Shown here one piece after another: positions 28,550 to 36,865 of a stretch of DNA of 64,000 nt; positions within the stretch are counted from its first letter, which is position 1; every line of letters begins with the position of its first letter. Source of the DNA: Gordonia sp. SID5947 (lineage in GTDB: Bacteria > Actinomycetota > Actinomycetes > Mycobacteriales > Mycobacteriaceae). The position numbers were made by a program, and so were the translations under genes. The notes below the pieces were generated by a model. The model did not search any database. It saw only the letters and a program-made list of their open reading frames with translations, and was not told the origin of the DNA. The stretch lies in assembly GCF_009862785.1 (NCBI RefSeq), contig NZ_WWHU01000001.1, forward strand, positions 1,116,001 through 1,180,000, read 5' to 3'.

Positions 28550-29856
28550 ACGCTCACACCTATCTGTTCGCACTCGTCGACGGGGGCGGCACGGTGCCGC
28601 CCGAACTGGGCGCAGCCCGCCGCCTCGTGGAACGCGGCCATCGCGTGACGGTCCTCGCCGAGGACTCGATGGCAGCCGACGTCGAGGCCAGCGGCGCAAC
28701 CTTCGTCCGGTGGACCGCGGCACCCAACCGCGCGTCGCGTCGGCCCGAGGACGATCCCTACCGGGACTGGGAGTGCACCAACCCGCTCGAGCTGTTCGGT
28801 CGACTCCTCGACAGCCAATTCGCCGGGCCCGCCGCGGACTACGCGCGCGACATGTCGGATGCCATCGACGATGTGCAGCCGGACCTGGCGGTCTGTTCCT
28901 TCTTCGCCATCGGCGCGATGGTGGCAGCACAGGCGCGGGGCGTCCCGTTCGATGTGCCTTTTCCCAACACGTATCTGCTTCCCGCCGACGGCATGCCGCC
29001 CATCGGACTGGGACTTCGTCCCGCACACGGTCCGCTCACCCGGTTCCGCGATCGAGTGGTCCGGCGGTTGACTCTGCGGCAATGGGACAAGGGCGTCCCG
29101 ATGCTGAACTCGGTGCGGGCGTCATACGGTCTCCCACCGGTGCGGCAGTTCTTCGATCAGGTCCACCTCGCCCGTAAACACCTCGTCCTCAGTTCCGCCG
29201 AGTTCGACTTCCCCGCACAGCTGCCATCTCACGTCCGCTACGTCGGAGCCGTTCTGGACGATCCGGCCTGGACCCGGTCGGCGCCGTGGACACCCCCGCC
29301 CGGCGACGCACCACTTGTCCTGGTGGCACTCTCGTCGACGTTCCAGGATCAGGTCGACTGCCTGCAGCGCGTCATCGATGCGCTGGCCGAGCTGCCGGTT
29401 CGCGGTTATGTCACCACCGGCCCCGCCGTCGAACCCGGCGCTGTGCACGCGCCGGACAACGTCACCGTCGTCGAAGCGGCCCCGCACTCGCAGGTCCTGC
29501 AACACGCGAGCGTGGTCATCACCCACGCCGGCCACGGCACGGTCTGCCGGGCCCTCGCCGCAGGTGTACCCGTCCTCGCGCTCCCCCATGGCCGCGACCA
29601 GGCGGACAATGCTGTCCGCGTCACCACCCGAGGTGCCGGAATCACGTTGTCCCGCAAGGCAAAAACAACCAAGATAGCCGACGCGACACAGCGACTGCTC
29701 GACGATTCCGGATATGCCGAAGCCGCTGCACGGCTCGGCACGATCATCCGACGTGATGCGGAGGCCGGGACGCTGGTCGCAGAACTCGAGGACGGCACCC
29801 CGTTTCGTCACCTCGCCACCGACGGCGAGCACCTGATCACCCCGACCGCGAGCTGA
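28546..29856 (+). CDS. MGT-type GT1 glycosyltransferase
   Basis: 436 residues resembling macrolide/UDP-sugar glycosyltransferases. The C-terminal donor site carries the family motif in split form: VVITHAGHGTVCRALAAG then VPVLALPHGRDQADNA. The N-terminal acceptor domain begins YLFALVDGGGTVPPELGAARRLVERGH. Such enzymes often glycosylate hydrophobic natural products or xenobiotics, and coupling to a TetR sensor would fit an inducible detoxification role, but the substrate is unknown. Confidence 0.88.
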   Translation: MNAHTYLFALVDGGGTVPPELGAARRLVERGHRVTVLAEDSMAADVEASGATFVRWTAAPNRASRRPEDDPYRDWECTNPLELFGRLLDSQFAGPAADYARDMSDAIDDVQPDLAVCSFFAIGAMVAAQARGVPFDVPFPNTYLLPADGMPPIGLGLRPAHGPLTRFRDRVVRRLTLRQWDKGVPMLNSVRASYGLPPVRQFFDQVHLARKHLVLSSAEFDFPAQLPSHVRYVGAVLDDPAWTRSAPWTPPPGDAPLVLVALSSTFQDQVDCLQRVIDALAELPVRGYVTTGPAVEPGAVHAPDNVTVVEAAPHSQVLQHASVVITHAGHGTVCRALAAGVPVLALPHGRDQADNAVRVTTRGAGITLSRKAKTTKIADATQRLLDDSGYAEAAARLGTIIRRDAEAGTLVAELEDGTPFRHLATDGEHLITPTAS

Positions 29857-29914
29857 TCGGGCGCACCCGCCGAAGCCCGCGTGCACGCGCTCGGGAAGCC
29901 GTATCGTCGGGACC

Positions 29915-31456
29915 GTGCAGGAAACGTCGTATGCACGGTGCGGCGACATCAGCCTGGCGTACCGCGTGATCGGCGACGGGCCCATCGACCTTGTCTTCGT
30001 GGGCCCCATGGTGACCCACCTCGAGCTGTTCTGGACCCTGCCCGAGTTCAAGGCGTTCTTCGACCAGCTTGCGACGTTCGGTCGTGTCCTCATGTTCGAC
30101 AAGGCAGGTGTCGGATTGTCCGATCCACTGCCCCGGGTACGCACCCTGGACGACCGGGCACGCGAGATCGAGTCGGTGATGGACGCCGCCGGCTTCGACT
30201 CGGCCGCGATGCTGGGGATGAGCGAGGGTGGCCCGCAGGCGATCTTCTTTGCAGCGCAGCGGCCCGACCGCGTCCGGGCGTTGATCCTGTACGGATCGTT
30301 CGCCTTTCTCGCGGGCGCGGACTGGGAGGCCCTGGACGGCGAACCGGACGAGATCCGGGCACGCATGCAACTCGAACTGGGTCCCGAGTTCACGCCGACC
30401 GTCGAGAAGGTCGTCGGTCTCCAGGAGCTCACGCATGCGACCCGTTCGGATTGGGGCAGCGGCGCTGCCGCCAAGTGCATGTTCCCGTCGATCAGATCGA
30501 TACGCCAGCTCGCGATGGTCGAACGTATGTGTGCGAGTCCGGGGATGGCACGCGCGACGCTGTACTCGAACCTCGCGATCGACGTCCGTCCGATCCTGCC
30601 GTCACTGCACACACCCACCCTGGTGATCCATGCGCGAGACGAGACGATCCCGCTCGAATGTGGTCGCTACCTGGCCGCCCACATCCCGGGAGCCGCGTTG
30701 CTCGAGGTGGACGGGGTCGACCACGCGCCGTGGTCCACCGAACCCGACCGGATCCTGACGGCGATCGAAGAGTTCCTCACGGGCAGCCACGCCGCTCCCG
30801 CGCAGTCACATCGCGCGCTGCGCACGGTCCTGTTCACCGATATCGTCGCCTCCACGCGGCGCGCCGAGGCCGCGGGCGATGAGCGCTGGCGCGCGGTGCT
30901 GCACCGCTTCGGCGAGATGACATCGGATCTCACCCACCGATTCGACGGCACGGTCGTCAAGAGCACCGGCGACGGATATCTCGTCACCTTCAGCGGACCG
31001 ACGCAGGCCATCCGTTGCGCCGAGGCGCTGCGCCGCGACATCGAGGCACTGGGGGTCGAGATACGCGCCGGGATACACGCGGGCGAGTGCGAGCTCATGG
31101 GCAACGACATCGGCGGGATCGCGGTGCACATCGCGGCACGGATACTGGGGCAGGCCGGTGCCGGGGACATCCTCGTGTCGCGCACGGTCCGTGACCTCGT
31201 AGTGGGCTCGGGTATCGGTTTCACAGACCGCGGCGCGGTCGAACTCCGTGGCGTGTCCGGCAGTTGGCAGCTACTGGCGGTCGACCGAGACGGCGCACGG
31301 GCGGGATCGGCCGAGGCGCGACTCGCACAGTCGCCCACCCCGGGCCGGCGTGCCACCATGCGCCGAACGGATCGTGCGGTGGAGGTGATGGCCCGGCGAA
31401 CTCCATGGCTGCTTCGAGGAGTAGCCCGCCTGTCTCCCACCGCCGACCACGATTGA
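29915..31456 (+). CDS. Alpha/beta-hydrolase fused to a class III adenylate/guanylate cyclase
   Basis: 513 residues. Residues 1-290 are an alpha/beta hydrolase with nucleophile Ser103 (GMSEGG) and candidate catalytic His270 (GVDH). Residues about 300-460 are a class III nucleotide cyclase with metal Asp309 (FTDIV) and Asp353 (STGDGY) and substrate Lys349. The transition-state Asn of the usual N-x3-R motif is His405 (VHIAAR, Arg409). The architecture matches M. tuberculosis Rv1900c (LipJ). It presumably makes cAMP, perhaps in response to an ester ligand. GTG start at 29915; no strong ribosome-binding site. It stands alone before the tRNA cluster. Confidence 0.9.
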   Translation: MQETSYARCGDISLAYRVIGDGPIDLVFVGPMVTHLELFWTLPEFKAFFDQLATFGRVLMFDKAGVGLSDPLPRVRTLDDRAREIESVMDAAGFDSAAMLGMSEGGPQAIFFAAQRPDRVRALILYGSFAFLAGADWEALDGEPDEIRARMQLELGPEFTPTVEKVVGLQELTHATRSDWGSGAAAKCMFPSIRSIRQLAMVERMCASPGMARATLYSNLAIDVRPILPSLHTPTLVIHARDETIPLECGRYLAAHIPGAALLEVDGVDHAPWSTEPDRILTAIEEFLTGSHAAPAQSHRALRTVLFTDIVASTRRAEAAGDERWRAVLHRFGEMTSDLTHRFDGTVVKSTGDGYLVTFSGPTQAIRCAEALRRDIEALGVEIRAGIHAGECELMGNDIGGIAVHIAARILGQAGAGDILVSRTVRDLVVGSGIGFTDRGAVELRGVSGSWQLLAVDRDGARAGSAEARLAQSPTPGRRATMRRTDRAVEVMARRTPWLLRGVARLSPTADHD

Positions 31457-31545
31457 CAGTCGACGTACCGACGAGAACTTCGGAAGGATGATCCCGCACA
31501 GCGACGGAACGCGAACGCGCTGAACAGAAGTCGCTCTGATCGAGG

Positions 31546-31617
31546 TGGTCCCGGCTGGGATCGAACCAGCGACCTTCCCGGTGTGAACGGGACGCTCTTC
31601 CACTGAGCCACGGGACC
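31546..31617 (-). tRNA. tRNA-Val (CAC)
   Basis: A full cloverleaf on the minus strand: acceptor GGTCCCG/CGGGACC, T-arm GCTGG TTCGATC CCAGC and anticodon loop TTCACAC giving anticodon CAC. The CCA is not fully encoded. Confidence 0.95.
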
Positions 31618-31829
31618 GCGCTCGGCGCGCTCGGCGCCGGTGCACGAGGAGGAAGATTACACGGGTTGGTACGCGGAACCCAAATCCCCACCCGGTGATC
31701 GTGTCGCCACGTTTCTCCGTCGTGACACGACGCGCTGACCAGGCGATTTGGCGAGGCGCCGAGTGGTCCGATAGTGTTCTGCTTCGCGTCGAGAGCAACA
31801 AAAGATCCACAAGATCAGCTCCCGACCAT

Positions 31830-31902
31830 GCGGATGTAGCGCAGCTGGTAGCGCATCACCTTGCCAAGGTGAGGGTCGCGGGTTCGAATCCCGTCATCCG
31901 CT
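31830..31902 (+). tRNA. tRNA-Gly (GCC)
   Basis: Cloverleaf with acceptor GCGGATG/CATCCGC, anticodon stem-loop CACCT TGCCAAG GTG containing GCC, and T-loop GGTTCGAATCCC. The discriminator base is T. First of three tRNA genes on the plus strand. Confidence 0.95.
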
Positions 31903-31926
31903 CGGCGAGCGAGTCCTCTCGCAATT

Positions 31927-31997
31927 GGCGGTGTGGCCGAGTGGTGAGGCAACGGCCTGCAAAGCCGTGCACACGGGTTCGATTCCCGTCGCCGCCT
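31927..31997 (+). tRNA. tRNA-Cys (GCA)
   Basis: Acceptor GGCGGTG paired with CGCCGCC (one G-T pair), anticodon loop CTGCAAA giving GCA, and T-arm ACGGG TTCGATT CCCGT. The 3' CCA is encoded at 31998-32000. Confidence 0.95.
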
Positions 31998-32023
31998 CCA
32001 AGAAACACCAACTTCATAGTCTC

Positions 32024-32095
32024 GCGCGATTAGCTCAGTGGGAGAGCGCTTCCCTGACACGGAAGAGGTCACTGGTTCAATCCCAGTATCGCGCA
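32024..32095 (+). tRNA. tRNA-Val (GAC)
   Basis: Acceptor GCGCGAT/ATCGCGC, anticodon loop CTGACAC giving GAC, and T-arm ACTGG TTCAATC CCAGT. The CCA is encoded at 32096-32098. The same four tRNA types are grouped in M. tuberculosis. Confidence 0.95.
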
Positions 32096-32113
32096 CCAAA
32101 GTTTACGCAGGTC

Positions 32114-32135
32114 AGCCCCGGTTTTTGCCGGGGCT
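32114..32135 (+). terminator. Terminator hairpin after the tRNA cluster
   Basis: AGCCCCGG and CCGGGGCT form a perfect 8-bp stem around a TTTTTG loop, 16 bases after the encoded CCA of tRNA-Val. The T-run is in the loop rather than after the stem. It is well placed to end the tRNA transcript. Confidence 0.75.
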
Positions 32136-32346
32136 AGCTTCGTTTCAGCAGTGAGTCCACGGATCGAACCCCACAACCAGACTGCTCGATTGTCACTCTG
32201 AGCCCCAGAAATACCAGGATTGATCAACAGGACATCGAAGGGATGCGGGGTCCGATGCACGGGCAGGTTTGAGAAACGGCCTGCAGTTGTGGCGGAACGT
32301 TCGACACTCGTCGGTGCGTGGCGAGCGAGTCTGCCTCAAAGGGCGG

Positions 32347-33045
32347 TCACGGATGGACGTCGCGTTTGTTCAGCCAGATCTGCGGATCGATCTTCTTGCC
32401 GCCCTTGTCCCAGACCTCGTAGTGCAGGTGGGGGCCGGTGGACTCGCCGCGGTTGCCGACGGTGCCGATCTGCTGGCCTGCGTGTACCTGCTGGCCTGCA
32501 CGCACGAAGCTTTGGTCGACATGTCCGAAGACGCCGGTGGTGCCGTCGTCCTGACGGACCCGGATCCACTGGCCGAAGCCCGATGCCGGGCCGGACTCGA
32601 GGACGACCCCGTCGGTCACCGCGTAAACGGGAGTCCCGATCTTGTTGGCGATGTCGACGCCGTTGTGGCTGGCGCCCCAGCGTGGGCCGAACCCCGAGGT
32701 GACGGTGCCGCTGGCCGGCGCGACTGCGCGACCCGGCCCGGGCACGAGCATGTGCGGGGGAAGGATGTCGCGCGCCAGGTCATGCAGCTGCGGCGGAAGT
32801 GTCAGGTTCGCCGGCAGGGCGGGGTTCTGCGGAGCGGGCTGCGCCATTGCGTGAGCTGCGCCGCCGACGCTCAGGCCGATGGCGCCGACAAAGGCCGCCA
32901 CCGCGGTGGCCTTCATCTTGGCGGTCCGGGAGCTGCGGACGGCTGCGCGATGCCGGCCCTGCTGCTCGGCGCGCCGCGGATTGTCGGTCAGGATGTCGGC
33001 GACGGGCGGCGTCGAGGTCTGGGCGTTCAATTGGTGTCGTAGCAC
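32347..33045 (-). CDS. Secreted M23-family peptidoglycan endopeptidase
   Basis: 232 residues. A basic N-region is followed by a hydrophobic signal segment (AVAAFVGAIGLSVGGAAHAMA, residues about 47-67), with likely cleavage near AHA-MA. The C-terminal LytM/M23 domain has the zinc ligands in HNGVD (near 131) and HLHYEVW (near 212), plus GFGPRWGASH. It should cleave peptide crosslinks in the cell wall or activate another amidase. GTG start at 33045, within the first 45 residues of which there is an unusually long hydrophilic leader. No operon partner. Confidence 0.9.
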   Translation of the reverse strand: MLRHQLNAQTSTPPVADILTDNPRRAEQQGRHRAAVRSSRTAKMKATAVAAFVGAIGLSVGGAAHAMAQPAPQNPALPANLTLPPQLHDLARDILPPHMLVPGPGRAVAPASGTVTSGFGPRWGASHNGVDIANKIGTPVYAVTDGVVLESGPASGFGQWIRVRQDDGTTGVFGHVDQSFVRAGQQVHAGQQIGTVGNRGESTGPHLHYEVWDKGGKKIDPQIWLNKRDVHP

Positions 33046-33501
33046 GTTCAGGTCCGTTCGTTTGATAACAGTGCGGTATCGGCAAGGACACGGCGAGGTT
33101 ACTCACTGAGCCCTGAACGAAGCCTGATAAAGCGGGCCGGGGGTGATAGGAGTCATCGTCGACACCGGGCGCGACGGGTGTCACGATCCCGATGAAAGAG
33201 CAGGTGGGGGCTTGATCGATACTCCCGCGCATGACCGCATTCGGAGCGCGAGCCCCTCGCTCGTCTGTGTGGGAAACGGGCTGTCGGAGGCCGGCTTCCA
33301 CGTGGCGACAGTTCAGCGATTCAGGGATGCTGTCCGGCGTCGGCCGCGGGGTTGCGGGTGCCGCACGGTATCTGCACGGGCGTGATGGGCCGCCGCTGCA
33401 TCGGACCGCTGGGGTGGCGCTTCGGCGGATCAGCACCCGGCGGATCAGCACCCCTACCCTGAGGTGATGAGGCAGATTGTCGCCATCGAGGAGGTCGCAT
33501 C
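33046..33501. other. 456-base intergenic region
   Basis: No credible gene on either strand. It must contain the leftward promoter of the M23 peptidase gene and the rightward promoter of the 88-residue gene, but I cannot assign -10/-35 boxes with confidence. The only structure I see is a 15-base direct repeat, CGGCGGATCAGCACC, at 33423-33437 and 33438-33452, just upstream of the rightward gene. I looked for a c-di-AMP riboswitch upstream of the peptidase and did not find a convincing one. Confidence 0.5.
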
Positions 33502-33768
33502 GTGAGCTTTCAGGTCCCGGGTCCGTCACATTCCAAACTCGAGGAACTCAATGCGCTCACGCGGCCGCACGGTTTTCACGTCACCATGCCGGGGCCGTCC
33601 GCGCGTGTGGAGATCGGCGGCGTCGTGCACCAACTGACGACTCCCGACCGGTTCCGGCTCGTCGTCGCCGCCGATGCGTCGCCCTACACCGACCCGGACA
33701 CCGGCGCAGACATGTTCACCGAGGAGCGCATTCGCGATCTCATCGCGCGCTGGACGAAATCGATTTAG
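33502..33768 (+). CDS. Small hypothetical protein (88 aa)
   Basis: I do not recognise this family. The GTG start has GAGGAGG 8 bases upstream, and codon third positions are GC-rich as in real genes here. The product has no signal peptide or membrane segment. The middle (GPSARVEIGGVVHQL, RFRLVVAADASPY) looks like a small beta-rich fold and the end (EERIRDLIARWT) is helical. It lies between the M23 peptidase and the esterase and has no operon partner. Confidence 0.6.
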   Translation: MSFQVPGPSHSKLEELNALTRPHGFHVTMPGPSARVEIGGVVHQLTTPDRFRLVVAADASPYTDPDTGADMFTEERIRDLIARWTKSI

Positions 33769-33813
33769 CCCCTGCGAGGGCCGCGACGCGACATCGTGAC
33801 GACGACCGTCGTG

Positions 33814-34812
33814 TCAGGGGCGGACGCGCAGCGCTGTGGCCAGGGTGGGCCACGCGCGATGGAGATCCCGGTTCCAGTACCCCCACGAGTGCAAGCCGGC
33901 CCGGAAGTCATAGGTCGCGTGGACACCCGCGCGCTCGGCCTGCCTCCGGAAGCTCACCGTGCACTGGAGGACGACGCCTTCGAGGATGCCGCCCACCGGT
34001 GACGCCATCCCTGCCAACCCCAGAGATGGATCGGGAAGGCCGTTCCCGACCGCGACGTAGATGGGCTTCCCCCGGAGCGCGGAAACATTGGCGGCCGGGT
34101 CGTGCGCCGCCCAATCGGTGCCACCGAGCGGCCCCCACATGTTGTCGGGGTTCCCGCCCCGCGTGGCCACCGTCGCCGCCGTCGCCTGACGGAGTTCGAC
34201 GCTCCCCTGGTCGAGACAGCCGCTGAATGCGGCAACGCCCGAATACAGTTCGGGATTGCGGACGGCCAGTGACATCGCGCCCAGGGCGCCCATGGAAAGT
34301 CCGCCGATCGCGTTCACCCCGTTACCGTGAAAGCGGGAATCGAGGAGAGGCGGCAGTTCCTCGGTCAAGAAGGTCTCCCAACGGTTCAGTCCGAGGACCG
34401 GATCCCGTGTCGCCCAGTCGGTGTAATACGAACCGGTCCCCCCGATGGGCAGCACGACGTTGACATTCTTGTCGGCCATGAATCGGGCGACATCGGTCTG
34501 ATATGTCCACCCACTCTCGGTGTATTTCGTGTACACCCCTGCGTCGATGCCATCGAGGAGGTACAGCGTGGGTCGTGGTTTCCCGCGGTCCCTCGGTAGC
34601 AACACCGTGACGCTGATCGGCCGCCGCATCGCGGCCGAGTACACCGTCACCGTCGCGTGCGTCGGCGACGTCATGGCGACGGCGACGAGCCGCGCCCCGG
34701 GCGCGGCTCGAGTCGAGACCTCTGGCACCGCTTCTGCCGGTGAGACTCCCACCAGAGAGGCCGCGATCGCGGTCCACAGAGCACTGCACATGGCGACAGG
34801 TTTCCACCACAT
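33814..34812 (-). CDS. Secreted antigen-85-like esterase (mycolyltransferase family)
   Basis: 332 residues with an N-terminal signal peptide (SALWTAIAASLVGVSPAEA, cleavage near residue 28). The alpha/beta-hydrolase domain has the nucleophile in GGLSMGALGAM, preceded by PTLYLLDGIDAG and TDVARFMADKNVNVVLPIGG, and the terminal His in LHSWGYW. These match the esterase/Ag85 family, which transfers mycolic acids to trehalose or arabinogalactan. Whether it is a true mycolyltransferase or an S-formylglutathione-hydrolase-like esterase cannot be settled by eye. It converges with the 88-aa gene. Confidence 0.85.
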   Translation of the reverse strand: MWWKPVAMCSALWTAIAASLVGVSPAEAVPEVSTRAAPGARLVAVAMTSPTHATVTVYSAAMRRPISVTVLLPRDRGKPRPTLYLLDGIDAGVYTKYTESGWTYQTDVARFMADKNVNVVLPIGGTGSYYTDWATRDPVLGLNRWETFLTEELPPLLDSRFHGNGVNAIGGLSMGALGAMSLAVRNPELYSGVAAFSGCLDQGSVELRQATAATVATRGGNPDNMWGPLGGTDWAAHDPAANVSALRGKPIYVAVGNGLPDPSLGLAGMASPVGGILEGVVLQCTVSFRRQAERAGVHATYDFRAGLHSWGYWNRDLHRAWPTLATALRVRP

Positions 34813-35101
34813 GGCGGTTCCTCATTTCCCCCGGCCCACCGACATTCCCCCTCAACCTGCGCCGGCCACGGACCCCCGATGTGAACGATGACTGCCCAGA
34901 ACGGACCGCATCGGTACAGGTTGACTGCGACAAGTGAATCACGACCGCCCGATCCTCGGGTGCCTATTGCGTCAGCCACGACTGTCTGCGGCCACGGAAG
35001 CGTCGTCCATCGACACAGGCCGCGAATCCCCCGCGCCGCAAGTCATCTGGTCGGACTACAAAGGCCTCGTCCCCCACTGCCCATGGCTACACTCCGAGAC
35101 C

Positions 35102-35431
35102 ATGAGAACCCGCATGATCGCAGGACTGGCGACGATGGCTGCCGCGGGCGCTCTCGTCGCGGTCGTCCCAGGCGCCGCAGACGCGAGCACCCCGGCCATC
35201 GGCCACCGTTGCGGCGCCTCGGAGGCCGGCAATCTGCGCTACACGGTGAAGAAGCAACCCACCGTCTGCGCCTACCTCGGCTCCGGCGGATACAAATGGG
35301 TGCGGACCGCCGCGGTCGACCCGACGGTGCGTACACCGGGATCCGCATGCTCCGGCCAGTACCCGGTGGCGCGGACACCGCGGGGCAAGGCCGTCATGTG
35401 CTCCGGCGGCCGGTGGGTCGTCGGGCCGTAG
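35102..35431 (+). CDS. Small secreted cysteine-containing protein
   Basis: 109 residues with a clear signal peptide (RMIAGLATMAAAGALVAVV, cleavage near ADA-ST at about residue 28). The mature part of about 80 residues has four Cys (RCGAS, VCAYLG, ACSGQ, MCSGG), probably two disulfides, and an YKWVRT/GRWVVGP-type tryptophan pattern. I do not recognise the family. ATG at 35102; the ribosome-binding site is weak. It is divergent from the esterase and ends at a strong hairpin. Confidence 0.72.
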   Translation: MRTRMIAGLATMAAAGALVAVVPGAADASTPAIGHRCGASEAGNLRYTVKKQPTVCAYLGSGGYKWVRTAAVDPTVRTPGSACSGQYPVARTPRGKAVMCSGGRWVVGP

Positions 35432-35440
35432 CGGTCGAAG

Positions 35441-35476
35441 GGTGTCCGCGTCGACGATCACCCCGACGCGGACACC
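35441..35476. terminator. Bidirectional terminator-like hairpin
   Basis: A perfect 13-bp inverted repeat, GGTGTCCGCGTCG (35441-35453) and CGACGCGGACACC (35464-35476), with a 10-base loop. It lies between the convergent small secreted protein gene and the kinase-like gene. Confidence 0.75.
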
Positions 35477-35491
35477 GGTTCACTCCCTCGG

Positions 35492-36865
35492 CTACGAGAC
35501 GAAATGGCGGGGATTGGCCACCCGGAGGCGGGCGAACACCGCCGCCGACATCGCTCGCCGAATACCTGCCGTGGTCGGATCGACGGTTCCTGCCCGGATC
35601 TCCTGGGCGAGCGTCACCTCGTCGGCGACGCCGGCCTCACCCAAGGCCTGCGCCACTGTGGCGTGATCGGCGCTGCTGCCGATCTCGCGGTCGACCATGC
35701 CGAGAAGATTCAGGCAGATCTTCAGCAGGTACTTCTCACGTCCCCGGTCGGGCGGCAGCGCGCCGAGCACATCGGTGCGCAGCGCCTCGGACACCAGGTC
35801 GACGATCTCGGTCAGCGCAGGCCGGTCGTGCACCGTGCTGGTCCGAGTTTCGACGGCCACGTCGTGAACACTCTCGTCGAGCAAACCGAGCGCGAGCAAC
35901 AGGTCGTACTCGGATTCACAGACCCGACGGCCCACGGCCGCGAGCTCCAGCGAATGCTCGGCACCGCTGAGGTGCCGGTAGGCCTGAAATCGGCTGAGCA
36001 CCAACCATCGAAGCGTCCCGAAGACCTCCCACCAATGCAGCTCGGCGGCGTCGGGGCGGTCACCGGTGACGTCGCCGTAACCGTCCAGCAGATCTTCCCG
36101 TGAGCCGATCCCGGCGACCGGCGCTCGTTGGCCGAAGCGCCAGGCGCGCACGCACAGCCATCCGAGGTCCTCGATCGGGTCGCCGAGGTGCGCCAGTTCC
36201 CAATCCAGCACCCCCCGGATGCCCGAGTCGTCGATCAGAAGATTTCCCATGCGAAAGTCACCGTGCACCAAGGTGTTCGGCCGACGGACGGGCCGGTGCT
36301 CGCGCAGCCAACGCAGCCCGGTCTCGACCGCGGGCCGCGGCTCGTCGACGTCGCGGTAGATCGACTCGATGAGGTCGACCGGGTCGGGATCGTCGAGCAT
36401 GTCGAGCGTGTCGGTGGGAGTGCGGTGGATGAGTCCCAGTACCCGTCCCATGTCCCGAGCGAGGTGCCCGCGCACCGCGGCGAACGCGTCGTCGCGCTGG
36501 ATCTTCCGGGCGATCGCCTCGCCCTCGACCATGTCGGTCACGAGGAAGGGCGCGTCGATACCCGGGGCATCGTCACCCGAGGCGATCAGCGTCGGGACCG
36601 GAACGCCGGCTTCCGCGGCCGCCCGCAGACAGGCGGCCTCGGCTCGCATCCGTGCCGGTTCACCATGACCGGGCGGGTCGCGCCGCAACACGACTGTGCG
36701 TTCGCCGGCATCGGTCTGCGCCCGCGCTGCCCAGGTCTCACGACTGGCGCCACCGGTGAGTCGGCGCACCTCGTCGACGACGATCTCACCCCCGGTGGAG
36801 TCGGTCAGTACTTTCGCGATCCCGGCGCCGAGTGCTTGGTCGCTGTCGGTCATCGTCGTGGTCAC
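35492..36865 (-). CDS. Aminoglycoside-phosphotransferase-like kinase, partner of the adjacent acyl-CoA dehydrogenase
   Basis: 457 residues of APH/choline-kinase fold: nucleotide-binding start LTGGASRETWA, catalytic loop HGDFRMGN (near residue 208) and metal-binding DWELAHLGDP. About 150 further C-terminal residues contain a helical domain. It is not expected to be an antibiotic-resistance gene: this subfamily pairs with ACAD10/11-type dehydrogenases and acts on hydroxyacyl-CoAs. The GTG at 36865 overlaps the dehydrogenase stop (GTGA); a GTG at 36871 is also possible. Last gene of the leftward operon. Confidence 0.87.
   Translation of the reverse strand: MTTTMTDSDQALGAGIAKVLTDSTGGEIVVDEVRRLTGGASRETWAARAQTDAGERTVVLRRDPPGHGEPARMRAEAACLRAAAEAGVPVPTLIASGDDAPGIDAPFLVTDMVEGEAIARKIQRDDAFAAVRGHLARDMGRVLGLIHRTPTDTLDMLDDPDPVDLIESIYRDVDEPRPAVETGLRWLREHRPVRRPNTLVHGDFRMGNLLIDDSGIRGVLDWELAHLGDPIEDLGWLCVRAWRFGQRAPVAGIGSREDLLDGYGDVTGDRPDAAELHWWEVFGTLRWLVLSRFQAYRHLSGAEHSLELAAVGRRVCESEYDLLLALGLLDESVHDVAVETRTSTVHDRPALTEIVDLVSEALRTDVLGALPPDRGREKYLLKICLNLLGMVDREIGSSADHATVAQALGEAGVADEVTLAQEIRAGTVDPTTAGIRRAMSAAVFARLRVANPRHFVS

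Noticed and set aside
33046-33300. c-di-AMP (ydaO-type) riboswitch upstream of the M23 peptidase
   Set aside because: Such riboswitches precede some actinobacterial wall hydrolases, but I could not find the conserved core or pairing here.
35492-36865. Aminoglycoside resistance gene
   Set aside because: The APH fold is clear, but overlap with an ACAD10/11-like dehydrogenase and the catabolic setting make an acyl-CoA-directed kinase far more likely.
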